A DNA stretch of 64,000 nucleotides from positions 1 to 64,000 of the forward strand of contig MGPC01000014.1 of assembly GCA_001797315.1 (NCBI GenBank), written 5' to 3'. Below the pieces are notes generated by a model. The model was not told the DNA's origin, did no database searches, and worked only from the letters and a program-made list of their open reading frames with translations. The stretch comes from Curvibacter sp. GWA2_64_110 (lineage in GTDB: Bacteria; Pseudomonadota; Gammaproteobacteria; Burkholderiales; Burkholderiaceae_C). The translations under genes were made by a program, and so were the position numbers. This document shows, one piece after another, positions 45,169-53,750 of this stretch (positions are counted from its first letter, which is position 1; the number at the start of each line of letters is the position of its first letter).

Positions 45169-46413
45169 GCGTGCGTCTTCAATCACCTTGCCATCATTCG
45201 GCAGACTGCCCGGCAGCACCAGCTCCACTTCGCCGCGCAGCTTGGTCACATCCCGAATGGCCTGGCCGATCCGATCGGCCAGGCCGTCCGGACCGCTACA
45301 GGCCGTCTCCACTTTCAACGTCATGGCGTCGTTGGCCATTTCGCCCGTCACCACCAGCCGCGCCCGCCCCACTTCGGCAAAGCGCTTGACGATCTCCGCT
45401 ACCTGGCCCGGGTGCACGAACATGCCGCGCACCTTGGTGGTCTGGTCGGCGCGCCCCATCCAGCCGCGGATGCGGGTGTTGGTGCGGCCGGTCGGGCAAG
45501 CCCCGGGCAGGATGGCCGAGAGATCGCCGGTACCGAAACGGATCAGCGGGTATGCCGGGTTGAGCGAGGTCACCACCAGCTCGCCCACCTCGCCTTCAGG
45601 CACCGGCTCGCCGGTGCCGGGGCGCACGATCTCGACGATCACCCCCTCATCCAGCACCAGACCCTCGCGCGCCGACGTTTCATAGGCAATCAGCCCCAGG
45701 TCGGCCGTGGCGTAGCACTGGTAGCCGGCGATGCCGTGCGCGGCAAACCAGTCGCGCAGGCTGGGCGGAAAGGCTTCACCGCCAAACATGGCCTTCTTCA
45801 CGCTCGACAGGGCCACCCCCATCTCGGCCGCCTTCTCCACGATGATCTTGAGAAAGCTAGGGGTGCCGATGTAACCGGCGGGCTGAAGTTCGGCCATGGC
45901 CTGCACCTGCTGCTCGGTCTGGCCGGTGCCGCCGGGAAACACTGTACAACCCAGCGCATGGGCGCCGGTTTCCATCATTGAGCCGGCCGGCACGAAGTGG
46001 TAGCTGAAGCAGTTGTGGATCAGCTCACCCGGCCGGAACCCTGCCGCGAAGATGGCTCGCGCCATGCGCCAATAGTCACGGGCCGTCCCTTCAGGCTCGT
46101 AGATCGGGCCAGGGCTGGCGAAGACCCGCGGCATGGCGGCGCCGAAGTCGACGGCACTGAAACCTCCAAAGACACTGCCACCGCCGGAACGCGCCGCTTG
46201 CTGCCGCTCCAGCAACTCGTACTTGCGCGTCACCGGCAGACTGGCCAGTGCGGTCCGGCTGGCGACAGCCATCGGATCGACATCCCGCAGGATGGCGGAA
46301 AACGCTGCAGCGGACTGCTTGGCATGCGCCACCTGCGCCGGCAAGGCGGCCATCAGGGCCGCCTCGCGCGCCAGCGGATCGCGGTTCTCCAGCGTGTCGT
46401 AAAAATGGCTCAT
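45157..46413 (-). CDS. AMP-binding acyl-CoA ligase, PaaK-like
   Basis: A 418-residue adenylate-forming enzyme resembling phenylacetate-CoA ligase. The P-loop is modified (ASPGPIYEPEG near 103-113). YIGTPSFLK, AMFGGEAFP and YATADLGLIAYE form the acceptor/adenylate site, and GRADQTTKVRGMFVHP (about 318-333) is the hinge into the small C-terminal domain. It activates an aromatic acid with ATP and CoA. The gene lies inside a Liv-type importer operon, so substrate import and activation may be linked. Its TAG stop is part of a small AT-rich palindrome. Confidence 0.82.
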   Translation of the reverse strand: MSHFYDTLENRDPLAREAALMAALPAQVAHAKQSAAAFSAILRDVDPMAVASRTALASLPVTRKYELLERQQAARSGGGSVFGGFSAVDFGAAMPRVFASPGPIYEPEGTARDYWRMARAIFAAGFRPGELIHNCFSYHFVPAGSMMETGAHALGCTVFPGGTGQTEQQVQAMAELQPAGYIGTPSFLKIIVEKAAEMGVALSSVKKAMFGGEAFPPSLRDWFAAHGIAGYQCYATADLGLIAYETSAREGLVLDEGVIVEIVRPGTGEPVPEGEVGELVVTSLNPAYPLIRFGTGDLSAILPGACPTGRTNTRIRGWMGRADQTTKVRGMFVHPGQVAEIVKRFAEVGRARLVVTGEMANDAMTLKVETACSGPDGLADRIGQAIRDVTKLRGEVELVLPGSLPNDGKVIEDARSYK

Positions 46414-46423
46414 CTCGTTCCCT

Positions 46424-47233
46424 TCACGCCAGCCAGCGCTTGCGTCGCTTGTAGCTCTTCACATCGCGGAAGCTCTTGCGTTCGCCACCGCCCACACCGA
46501 GGTAGAACTCCTTCACGTCCTCGTTGCTGGCGAGGTCACCGGCGGCACCATCCATCACGATGCGGCCCGACTCCATGATGTAGCCGTAGTCGGCATACTT
46601 GAGCGCCATGTTGGTGTTCTGCTCGGCCAGCAGGAAGGTGACCTTTTCCTTCTGGTTCAGGTCTTTCACGATCTCGAATACCTCTTCCACGATCTGCGGC
46701 GCCAGCCCCATGGACGGCTCGTCGAGCAGCACCATGCTGGGGTTGGCCATGAGCGCGCGACCGATGGCACACATCTGCTGCTCACCACCCGAGGTATAGG
46801 CCGCCTGGGAAGCGCGGCGTGTCTTCAGGCGCGGGAAATAGTTGTAGACCTTCTCCAGATTGGCCGCCACCTCGGCCTTGCTCTTGCGCGTGTAGGCGCC
46901 GGTCAGCAGGTTTTCCTCGATGGTCAGGTGCGCAAAGCAATGGCGTCCCTCCATCACCTGCACCACGCCGCGCTGCACCAGATCGGCGGGCGACAGGTTC
47001 TCGATGCGCTCGCCGCGCAACTCGATCGAGCCCTTGGTGACTTCGCCCCGCTCGCCTTTGAGCAGGTTGGAGATGGCGCGCAGCGTGGTGGTCTTGCCCG
47101 CGCCGTTGCCACCCAGAAGAGCCACGATGCCGCCTTCGGGCACCTGCAGCGAAACACCCTTGAGCACCAGGATGACGTGGTTGTAGATGACCTCGATGCC
47201 GTTGACGTTCAGAACGATGTTTTTTGTGTCCAT
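46424..47233 (-). CDS. livF: Branched-chain-type ABC transporter ATPase (LivF)
   Basis: A 269-residue ATPase with GGNGAGKTTT Walker A (about 40-49), TSGGEQQ signature, VLLDEPSMGLAP Walker B and AEQNT switch region. A basic C-terminal tail (SYKRRKRW) extends beyond the usual end. It energises the importer formed with LivG, LivH, LivM and the binding protein of the same operon. It is separated from the binding-protein gene by a strongly structured 150-base spacer. Confidence 0.9.
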   Translation of the reverse strand: MDTKNIVLNVNGIEVIYNHVILVLKGVSLQVPEGGIVALLGGNGAGKTTTLRAISNLLKGERGEVTKGSIELRGERIENLSPADLVQRGVVQVMEGRHCFAHLTIEENLLTGAYTRKSKAEVAANLEKVYNYFPRLKTRRASQAAYTSGGEQQMCAIGRALMANPSMVLLDEPSMGLAPQIVEEVFEIVKDLNQKEKVTFLLAEQNTNMALKYADYGYIMESGRIVMDGAAGDLASNEDVKEFYLGVGGGERKSFRDVKSYKRRKRWLA

Positions 47234-47249
47234 AGCTTCTTCCTGTGAC

Positions 47250-47356
47250 CAATCGACAGACCTGCGTCAGCAGCCCTGTCGATTGGCGGCTCGCGAGAGC
47301 CGCCACCCCTCCTTCGCGGAGGAAGAGGTTGGGAGAGGGCCGCCTGACAGCGGCCC
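47250..47356 (-). other. Four consecutive stem-loops between binding-protein gene and livF
   Basis: In plus-strand coordinates the stems are: CAATCGACAG/CTGTCGATTG (47250-47259, 47276-47285); GGCGGCTC-GCGA-GAGCCGCC (47285-47304); CCTCC/GGAGG (47308-47322); and GGGCCGC/GCGGCCC (47337-47356). None is followed by a clear T run. The array probably protects the upstream binding-protein mRNA or reduces read-through to livF. Confidence 0.7.
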
Positions 47357-47383
47357 GCCACGCCCCAACGGACGACTCAAGCG

Positions 47384-48700
47384 TCAGCTTTGGCAGTCTG
47401 CAGGGGTACGCGGTGCGATCTTCTTGTCGGCCGCGTACTTGGCGGCGGTGGACTTCACCAGCGGCTTGAGGATCATCTCGTCGGCCTGCAGCCAGTCCGA
47501 ACTGAAGTTCCACTTCTTGCCGTCCCAGGTGTGCACCCGGGCCCAGTTGGAACCCATGTGGTCAACGCAGGAGGTACTGACCGGGCGCATCACGCCGGCA
47601 AAGCCCAGGGCGTCCAGCTTCTTCTGGTCCAGCGCCAGGTTCTCCAGGCCCCAGCGGGTCTGCTCGCCCGTCATCACCTTGCCTTTGCCATAACGCTCCT
47701 GCGCCCGGCGCACGCCCTCGACGCCCAGCATCGCGCTCATGGCGCCGCGCATGTACAGCACCTGGCCGACTTCTTCCTTCGGGCCCGTGCCATGGCCCTT
47801 GCCATGCACCTGGGCCAGGATGTCCTTGACCACCTGGGAGTTCGGCTCGGCGCCGTGCTGCATGGTGACGGCGTTATAGCCTTTGGCACCTTCGCCGACG
47901 TCCTTGACATCGGGCTCGGCCCCGGACCACCACACGCCATACATCTTGTCGCGCGGGTAACCGGTTGCCTGCGCCTCCTTGAGCGCGGTGGAGTTCATCA
48001 CACCCCAGCCCCACAGCAGCACATAGTTCGGATGGCTCTGGCGAACCTGCAGCCAGGTCGCCTTCTGCTCCACGCCGGGCGCGGTCACCGGCAGCAGTTG
48101 CAGATCAAAGCCCAGCATCTTGCTGCGCTCCTGCAGCAGCGCGATGGGCTCTTTGCCGTAGGGGCTGTCGTGGTAGACCAGTGCGATCTTCTTGCCCTTG
48201 AGCTTGTCCAGGCCGCCTTCCTTCTTGCCAATGTGCTGGATCAGCGCGTCAGCAGCCAGCCAGTAGGTGCCGGCCAGGGGGAAGTTCCACTTGAACACGG
48301 TGCCATCCTGGCTTTCGCTGCGGCCATAACCGGCGGTGATCAGCGGAATCTTGTCACCAGGCGCTTTTTCGGTCAGGGCAAACGTGATGCCGGTGGACAG
48401 CGGCTGGAACAGGGTGGCGCCGCCATGCTTGCCCTTGAGCCGCTCATAGCACTCCACACCACGGGCGGTGTCGTAGCCGGTCTCGCATTCTTCAAAAATG
48501 ATCTTCACACCATTGATGCCGCCGCGGGCATTGACCAGCTTGAGGTAGTCCACGTAGCCGTTGGCCCATGGCACACCGTTGGGCGCGTACGGACCGGTGC
48601 GGTAAGGCAGCACGGGAAAGAACTGTTCCTTGGCCTGGGCGAAAGCCGTGATCCCCACGGCAGTCATGCAGGCAGCCAAAGCGAGATTGCGTAGTTTCAT
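47384..48700 (-). CDS. Branched-chain-type ABC transporter substrate-binding protein
   Basis: A 438-residue periplasmic protein with a signal peptide (MKLRNLALAACMTAVGITAFAQA, cleavage near residue 21-23). It is a Peripla_BP_6-type two-lobe receptor, longer than typical LivJ. QPLSTGITFALTEKAP and VYHDSPYGKEP lie at the lobe interface. Relatives in Burkholderiales sit beside acyl-CoA ligases, so its ligand may be an aromatic or fatty acid rather than an amino acid. Confidence 0.87.
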   Translation of the reverse strand: MKLRNLALAACMTAVGITAFAQAKEQFFPVLPYRTGPYAPNGVPWANGYVDYLKLVNARGGINGVKIIFEECETGYDTARGVECYERLKGKHGGATLFQPLSTGITFALTEKAPGDKIPLITAGYGRSESQDGTVFKWNFPLAGTYWLAADALIQHIGKKEGGLDKLKGKKIALVYHDSPYGKEPIALLQERSKMLGFDLQLLPVTAPGVEQKATWLQVRQSHPNYVLLWGWGVMNSTALKEAQATGYPRDKMYGVWWSGAEPDVKDVGEGAKGYNAVTMQHGAEPNSQVVKDILAQVHGKGHGTGPKEEVGQVLYMRGAMSAMLGVEGVRRAQERYGKGKVMTGEQTRWGLENLALDQKKLDALGFAGVMRPVSTSCVDHMGSNWARVHTWDGKKWNFSSDWLQADEMILKPLVKSTAAKYAADKKIAPRTPADCQS

Positions 48701-48754
48701 AACGTCTCCTGGTGTGATGGCACGGAATGTGCCGGTGGGTAAAAAAACTAAACC

Positions 48755-49831
48755 TCAATGCGGGAACGGCCACAACCGCAACTTCTGTTTGCCAATCGAC
48801 CACAACTTGGCCAGACCATGCGGCTCCACGATCAGGAACCACACGATCAGGGCGCCGAAAATCATCAGTTCCGCATGTGAAATGCCGGCAGTGGAGATCT
48901 CCAGCCCGACCGATTCACCGATCAGCGGCAGCAACTGGTTCAGCGCAATGGGCAGGATCACGATGAAGGCGGCCCCGAAGAAACTGCCCATGATGGAGCC
49001 CATGCCGCCGATGATGACCATGAACAGCAGCTTGAAGGACTGATCGACCGAGAAAGCAGCCGGCTCCCACGAACCCAGATAGACAAAGCCCCACAGCGCC
49101 CCTGCCACACCGACGATGAACGAACTGACCGCGAACGCACTGAGCTTGGCGTACATGGGGCGGATACCGATCACCGCCGCTGCCACGTCCATGTCGCGAA
49201 TGGCCATCCACTCGCGGCCGATGGCGCCGCGCACCAGGTTCTTCGCCAGCAAGGCGACCACCACCAGAATGCCCAGGCAGAACAGGTACTTGGACAGCGG
49301 GCTTTCAACTTCCTGGCCGAACACCTGCAGGTTGGACACCGACACCGAACCGGAAGGCGAATCGTTGGTGAACCACTTGATGCGCAGGAACATCCAGTCG
49401 CTGAAGAACTGCGCCGCCAGCGTGGCAACCGCCAAGTAGAGCCCCTTGACACGCAGGCTGGGCAAGCCGAACAGGATGCCGAAGGCCGTGGCGCACAACC
49501 CGCCCACGATCAGCGCCGGGATCAGCGGCATGTCCGGAATGCGGACAAAAGCGTTGTAGGCGCCGTAGGCCCCCACGGCCATGAAGGCGCCCGAACCCAG
49601 CGAGATCTGGCCGCAATAACCCACCAGAATGTTGACCCCGACCGCCGCCAGCGAAAAAATTAGGAAGGGAATCAGGATGGCGCGAAACATGTAATCGCTG
49701 GCCAGCAGCGGCACCCCGGCAAAGGCGAACACGACGAGCGCCATGATGATCCAGCGGTCCTGCGCAATCGGGAAGATCTGCTGATCCGCCTTGTAGGAGG
49801 TTTTGAACTGGCCGTTTTCTCTGTAGAACAT
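48755..49831 (-). CDS. livM: Branched-chain-type ABC permease LivM
   Basis: A 358-residue inner-membrane permease with an N-terminal hydrophilic tail of about 25 residues and then eight to ten hydrophobic segments. GYCGQISLGSGAFMAVGAY (quoted by GYCGQISLG) and the GREWMAIRDMDVAA coupling loop are the landmarks of LivM. It pairs with LivH. Confidence 0.9.
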   Translation of the reverse strand: MFYRENGQFKTSYKADQQIFPIAQDRWIIMALVVFAFAGVPLLASDYMFRAILIPFLIFSLAAVGVNILVGYCGQISLGSGAFMAVGAYGAYNAFVRIPDMPLIPALIVGGLCATAFGILFGLPSLRVKGLYLAVATLAAQFFSDWMFLRIKWFTNDSPSGSVSVSNLQVFGQEVESPLSKYLFCLGILVVVALLAKNLVRGAIGREWMAIRDMDVAAAVIGIRPMYAKLSAFAVSSFIVGVAGALWGFVYLGSWEPAAFSVDQSFKLLFMVIIGGMGSIMGSFFGAAFIVILPIALNQLLPLIGESVGLEISTAGISHAELMIFGALIVWFLIVEPHGLAKLWSIGKQKLRLWPFPH

Positions 49832-49843
49832 AGTTGACTCTCA

Positions 49844-49910
49844 ATGATCTTTTAGTTTTGGCACGCTTCGCTTAACTTGCTGCGCAAGTTAGCCTGCACT
49901 GAAAGATCAT
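49844..49910 (-). other. Nested inverted repeat between livH and livM
   Basis: An outer 9-bp repeat ATGATCTTT / AAAGATCAT (49844-49852, 49902-49910) encloses a perfect inner hairpin TAACTTGC-TGC-GCAAGTTA (49873-49890). The structure fills most of the 91-base gap between the two permease genes. Confidence 0.6.
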
Positions 49911-49922
49911 CGCCCGTGTATT

Positions 49923-50852
49923 TCATACCCGGTCGATGATCTTTTCGCCAAACAGCCCTTGCGGCCGGAACAGCAGGAACACCAGGGCCAGCACATAGGC
50001 GAACCAGATCTCGATACCGCCGCCGACATACGGGCCGAGAAACACCTCGGACAGCTTCTCGCCGACGCCGATGACCAGGCCGCCGATGATGGCGCCCGGA
50101 ACGGACGTCAGCCCCCCGAGGATCACGACCGGCAGCGCGCGCAACGCGACGGTCGCCAGCGAAAACTGCACGCCGAGCTTGGAGCCCCAGATCATCCCCG
50201 CCACCAGCGCCACCACGCCGGCGACGCACCAGACGATCACCCAGATGCGGTTGAGCGGAATACCGATGCTTTGTGCCGCCTGGTGGTCGTCCGCCACCGC
50301 ACGCAAGGCCCGGCCCGTCACCGTCTTCTGGAAGAACACGCTCAGCAAGGCGACCAGGGCGGCCGCAATCACGGCGGCAATCACGTCTTCCTGATTGACA
50401 AGAACGCCCCCCTCGAACACCGACTCCAGCACAAACACCGGCTCCTTGGGCATGCCGACATCGATCTTGTAGATATCGCTGCCGAAAATGGTCTGGCCCA
50501 GGCCTTCGAGAAAATAGGTGATGCCCAGCGTAGCCATCAGCAGCGTGGCGCCCTCCTGGTTGACGAGGTGGCGCAGCACGAGGAACTCGATCAGCCAGGC
50601 CACGACGAACATCACCACGCCGGCCATCACGAAAGCCACCATGTTGGCGACCAGCTGATTGTCAATGCCGGTCCACATCGGGAACCACTCGGCAAAGCGG
50701 GCCATCGTCAGCGCGGCAAACAGCACCATGGCGCCCTGGGCGAAGTTGAACACGCCCGACGCCTTGAAAATCAGCACAAAACCGAGCGCCACCAGCGAAT
50801 ACAGCATGCCAGCCATCAGGCCGCCGAGCAGGGTCTCAAGAAAAAATGCCAT
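49923..50852 (-). CDS. livH: Branched-chain-type ABC permease LivH
   Basis: A 309-residue inner-membrane permease with about eight hydrophobic segments. LVALGFVLIFKASGVFNFAQG (quoted by FVLIFKASG and NFAQG) near residues 22-40 is the LivH signature, and GRALRAVADDHQAAQSIG is the coupling loop. It lies 10 bases after livG. Confidence 0.9.
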   Translation of the reverse strand: MAFFLETLLGGLMAGMLYSLVALGFVLIFKASGVFNFAQGAMVLFAALTMARFAEWFPMWTGIDNQLVANMVAFVMAGVVMFVVAWLIEFLVLRHLVNQEGATLLMATLGITYFLEGLGQTIFGSDIYKIDVGMPKEPVFVLESVFEGGVLVNQEDVIAAVIAAALVALLSVFFQKTVTGRALRAVADDHQAAQSIGIPLNRIWVIVWCVAGVVALVAGMIWGSKLGVQFSLATVALRALPVVILGGLTSVPGAIIGGLVIGVGEKLSEVFLGPYVGGGIEIWFAYVLALVFLLFRPQGLFGEKIIDRV

Positions 50853-50862
50853 GTCCTGTCCT

Positions 50863-51648
50863 TCAGTGAGACGTGCCGAGGTAGGCGCTGATCACCTCGG
50901 GGTTGTTGCGCACTTCGTCCGGGGTGCCGTCCCCGATCTTCTTGCCGTAGTCGAGCACCACGACGCGGTCGGAGATGTCCATCACCACGCCCATGTCGTG
51001 CTCGATCAGAACCACCGTGGTACCGAACTCGTCGTTGATGTCGAGAATGAAGCGGCACATGTCCTGCTTCTCCTCCACGTTCATGCCGGCCATCGGCTCG
51101 TCCAGCAGCAGCACCTGCGGCTCCATCGCCAGGGCGCGCCCGAGGTCGACGCGCTTTTGCAGGCCGTAGGGCAGCTGGCCGACCGGTGTCTTGCGGTGCG
51201 CCTGGATTTCCAGGAAGTCGATGATGCGCTCCACATATTCGCGGTGGCGGATCTCCTCCCGTTCGGCCGGGCCGATGCGCAGCGCCTGCAGCAGCAGGTT
51301 GCTCCGGATCTTCAGATTGCGCCCCGACATGATGTTGTCGAGCACGCTCATGCCCTTGAAAAGCGCCAAGTTCTGGAAGGTGCGCGCCACACCCATCTCG
51401 GCCACCTGGCGGCTGTTCATGTGGTGGAAGGTCTGGCCGCGGAAGGTGATGGTGCCGTGCTGCGGCGTGTAGACGCCGTTGATGCAGTTGAGCATGGAGC
51501 TCTTGCCGGCGCCGTTGGGGCCAATGATGGCGCGGATCTCATGTTCCCGCACATTGAAGGAAATGTCAGTCAGCGCCTTGACGCCGCCGAAAGACAGGGA
51601 AATGTTCTGGACATCCAGGATGACGTCACCGAGGGGGCGTTGTTTCAT
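50863..51648 (-). CDS. livG: Branched-chain-type ABC transporter ATPase LivG
   Basis: A 261-residue ATPase with GPNGAGKSS Walker A (about 41-49), a Liv-type helical insertion, LPYGLQKRVDLGRAL replacing the canonical signature, VLLLDEPMAGMN Walker B and IEHDMGVV switch His. It follows the acyl-CoA ligase gene by 13 bases, so the ligase heads this operon. Confidence 0.9.
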   Translation of the reverse strand: MKQRPLGDVILDVQNISLSFGGVKALTDISFNVREHEIRAIIGPNGAGKSSMLNCINGVYTPQHGTITFRGQTFHHMNSRQVAEMGVARTFQNLALFKGMSVLDNIMSGRNLKIRSNLLLQALRIGPAEREEIRHREYVERIIDFLEIQAHRKTPVGQLPYGLQKRVDLGRALAMEPQVLLLDEPMAGMNVEEKQDMCRFILDINDEFGTTVVLIEHDMGVVMDISDRVVVLDYGKKIGDGTPDEVRNNPEVISAYLGTSH

Positions 51649-51661
51649 TTAGGGTCTGTCC

Positions 51662-53596
51662 TCAGGCCGCTGCGGCCACGGCCGGGTAGCGCTTCGCATC
51701 GCGAATCTGCAGCGTGGCCGAGACGGTGCCGGTACGGCCGTCCTCGAACTTCACCTGCGTTTCAATGAACTGCTCGCCGCGCCCGGCGTAGAGCGCGTCG
51801 ATCAGCACCGCGTATTTGTCGGCAATGAAGCCGCGCCGCACCTTGCGGGTGCGGGTCAACTCGTCGTCGTCCGGGTCCAGCTCCTTGTGCAGGATCAGGA
51901 AGCGGGCAATTTGCGTGTCGCTCATGCCCTCTTCGGCCGCCAGGTCGGCATTGACCCGTTGCACGCAGTCGGTCACCATGTCCAGCACCTGCTGCTTGGC
52001 GGCCAGGTCCACGTAGCCGCCATACGGCAGCGCCTGGCGCTCGGCCCAGTTGCCCACGGCCTCGAAATCGATGTTGATGAAGGCACAGACCTGGTCGCGG
52101 CCGTGGCCGAAACACACCGCCTCCTTGATCTGCGGAAAGAACTTGAGCTTGTTCTCGATGTAGTTGGGCGCGAAGATGGCACCGCTGGACAGCTTGCCGA
52201 CGTCCTTGGCGCGGTCGATGATGTGCAGGTGGCCGTCGTGGTCGATCACGCCGGCGTCGCCAGTGTGGAAATAACCCTGCGCATCCATCACCTCGGCGGT
52301 GGCGTCGGGGCGCTTGTAGTATTCCTTGAGCACCGAGACGCCGCGCACCAGCACTTCGCCGTTGTCTGCAATCTTGATCTCGATGCCCGGCGCCGCCTCG
52401 CCCACGCTGTTGAGCTTGACGCGGCCGTTCTTCTGGATGCAGACATAGGCGCAGGTCTCGGTCTGGCCGTACAGCTGCTTGAGGTTGATGCCGATGGAAC
52501 GGTAGAAACGGAACAGGTCCGGCCCGATGGCCGCGCCCGCCGTGTAGGCCACGCGGATGCGCGACAGGCCCAGCACATTGCGCAGCGGGCCGTAGACCAG
52601 CACATTGCCCAGCGCGTAGAGCAGGCGGTCCGTCAGCGGCACCTGGTGCCCGTCCAGGATCTCGGCGCCACAGCGCCGCGCCAGCGCCATGAACTTCTGG
52701 TACAGCCAGCGCTTCGGGCGCGCCGCATCCTCCATGCGGATCGACACCGAGGTCAGCATGCTCTCGAACACGCGCGGCGGAGCGAAGTAATAGCTGGGCC
52801 CGATCTCGCGCAGGTCGATGGTGACCGTGCCGGCCGATTCGGGGCAGTTGATGGTGAAACCCGCCACCAGCCACTGCGCGATGGAGAACAGGTGGTCGCC
52901 GACCCAGGCCGGCGGCAGGTAGGAGATGATGTTGTCATCCGGGTTGAGGCCGTCGACCTCTACGCCGCCACGCGCCGAGTTGATGAAGCTGGCGTGCGTC
53001 TGACAGACGCCCTTGGGCCGCCCGGTGGTGCCGGAGGTGTAAAGAATGACCGAGACGTCGCTCGGCTGCCCCTGCTCGACCGAGTCCTGGTAGAACGCCG
53101 GGTGCACACGTTCGTATTCGCGCCCCAGTTCGAACAGCCGCTCGACACTGATCAACCCCTCGTGCTTGTAGTTGCGCAGACCACGCGGATCATCGAAGAT
53201 GATGTGCTTCAGATTCGGCACGCTTTCGCGCAGTTCCAGCAGCTTGTCCACCTGCTCCTGGTTCTCGGCAAAAGCGAACTGGATTTCGGCATCCTCCAGC
53301 ACGAAAGCCATTTCGCTGGCCACGGCGTCCTGGTACATCGGCACCGGCACGCCGCGCAGGCTTTGCGCCACCAGAAAGGCCAGGTACAGGTGGGGCCGGT
53401 TGTCGCCGATGATGGCGAGGTTGTGGCCGGGCTGGAAGCCCAATGCGGCCAGGCCGCAACTCATCAGACGAACATCCTCGGCCGCCCGTGCCCAGCTCCA
53501 GGTCTGCCAAATGCCGTACTCCTTTTCACGCAAGGCCGGCGCCTGCGGCCGCTCGGCAGCATGCTTGAGCAGAAGTCGCGGGAAAGTGGTCTGCAT
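51662..53596 (-). CDS. Long-chain-type acyl-CoA ligase (AMP-binding)
   Basis: A 644-residue adenylate-forming enzyme. VILYTSGTTGRPKGV (about 182-196) is the P-loop, YGQTETCAYVC the adenine motif, and HTGDAGVIDHDGHLHIIDRAKD (quoted by HTGDAG and IIDRAKD) the hinge region. The length and layout match FadD/FAA1-like ligases of the branch found with Liv operons. It converts a free acid to its CoA ester after import. It is the first gene of the minus-strand operon and divergent from a Crp-type regulator. Confidence 0.88.
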   Translation of the reverse strand: MQTTFPRLLLKHAAERPQAPALREKEYGIWQTWSWARAAEDVRLMSCGLAALGFQPGHNLAIIGDNRPHLYLAFLVAQSLRGVPVPMYQDAVASEMAFVLEDAEIQFAFAENQEQVDKLLELRESVPNLKHIIFDDPRGLRNYKHEGLISVERLFELGREYERVHPAFYQDSVEQGQPSDVSVILYTSGTTGRPKGVCQTHASFINSARGGVEVDGLNPDDNIISYLPPAWVGDHLFSIAQWLVAGFTINCPESAGTVTIDLREIGPSYYFAPPRVFESMLTSVSIRMEDAARPKRWLYQKFMALARRCGAEILDGHQVPLTDRLLYALGNVLVYGPLRNVLGLSRIRVAYTAGAAIGPDLFRFYRSIGINLKQLYGQTETCAYVCIQKNGRVKLNSVGEAAPGIEIKIADNGEVLVRGVSVLKEYYKRPDATAEVMDAQGYFHTGDAGVIDHDGHLHIIDRAKDVGKLSSGAIFAPNYIENKLKFFPQIKEAVCFGHGRDQVCAFINIDFEAVGNWAERQALPYGGYVDLAAKQQVLDMVTDCVQRVNADLAAEEGMSDTQIARFLILHKELDPDDDELTRTRKVRRGFIADKYAVLIDALYAGRGEQFIETQVKFEDGRTGTVSATLQIRDAKRYPAVAAAA

Positions 53597-53682
53597 CCCA
53601 AGTCCTTATCGATGGTTTCTCAGCCCGGCACACAGCCGTACGCTGGCATGTCGCGAATGGTAGGCTTTGGTTTGACGCCATG

Positions 53683-53700
53683 TTGTCGTTCCGACGACAA
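53683..53700. promoter_or_regulatory. TTGTCGT-N4-ACGACAA operator candidate
   Basis: A perfect 7-bp inverted repeat with a 4-base spacer lies in the 154-base divergent region between the acyl-CoA ligase and the Crp-type gene. TTGACG at 53672-53677 could be a -35 box just upstream. The symmetry and position fit a site for the Crp/Fnr-type protein encoded next door. Confidence 0.5.
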
Positions 53701-53750
53701 TCCAGGGTAGTCCCTAGGTGGTACTTTCCCTTGCCGTCCTGCGCCCTGCC

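Noticed and set aside
51887-53710. A 607-codon open frame on the plus strand antisense to the acyl-CoA ligase.
   Set aside because: Long open antisense frames are common in GC-rich genes; the composition is His/Arg/Ala-rich with no domain, and the ligase on the other strand is unambiguous.
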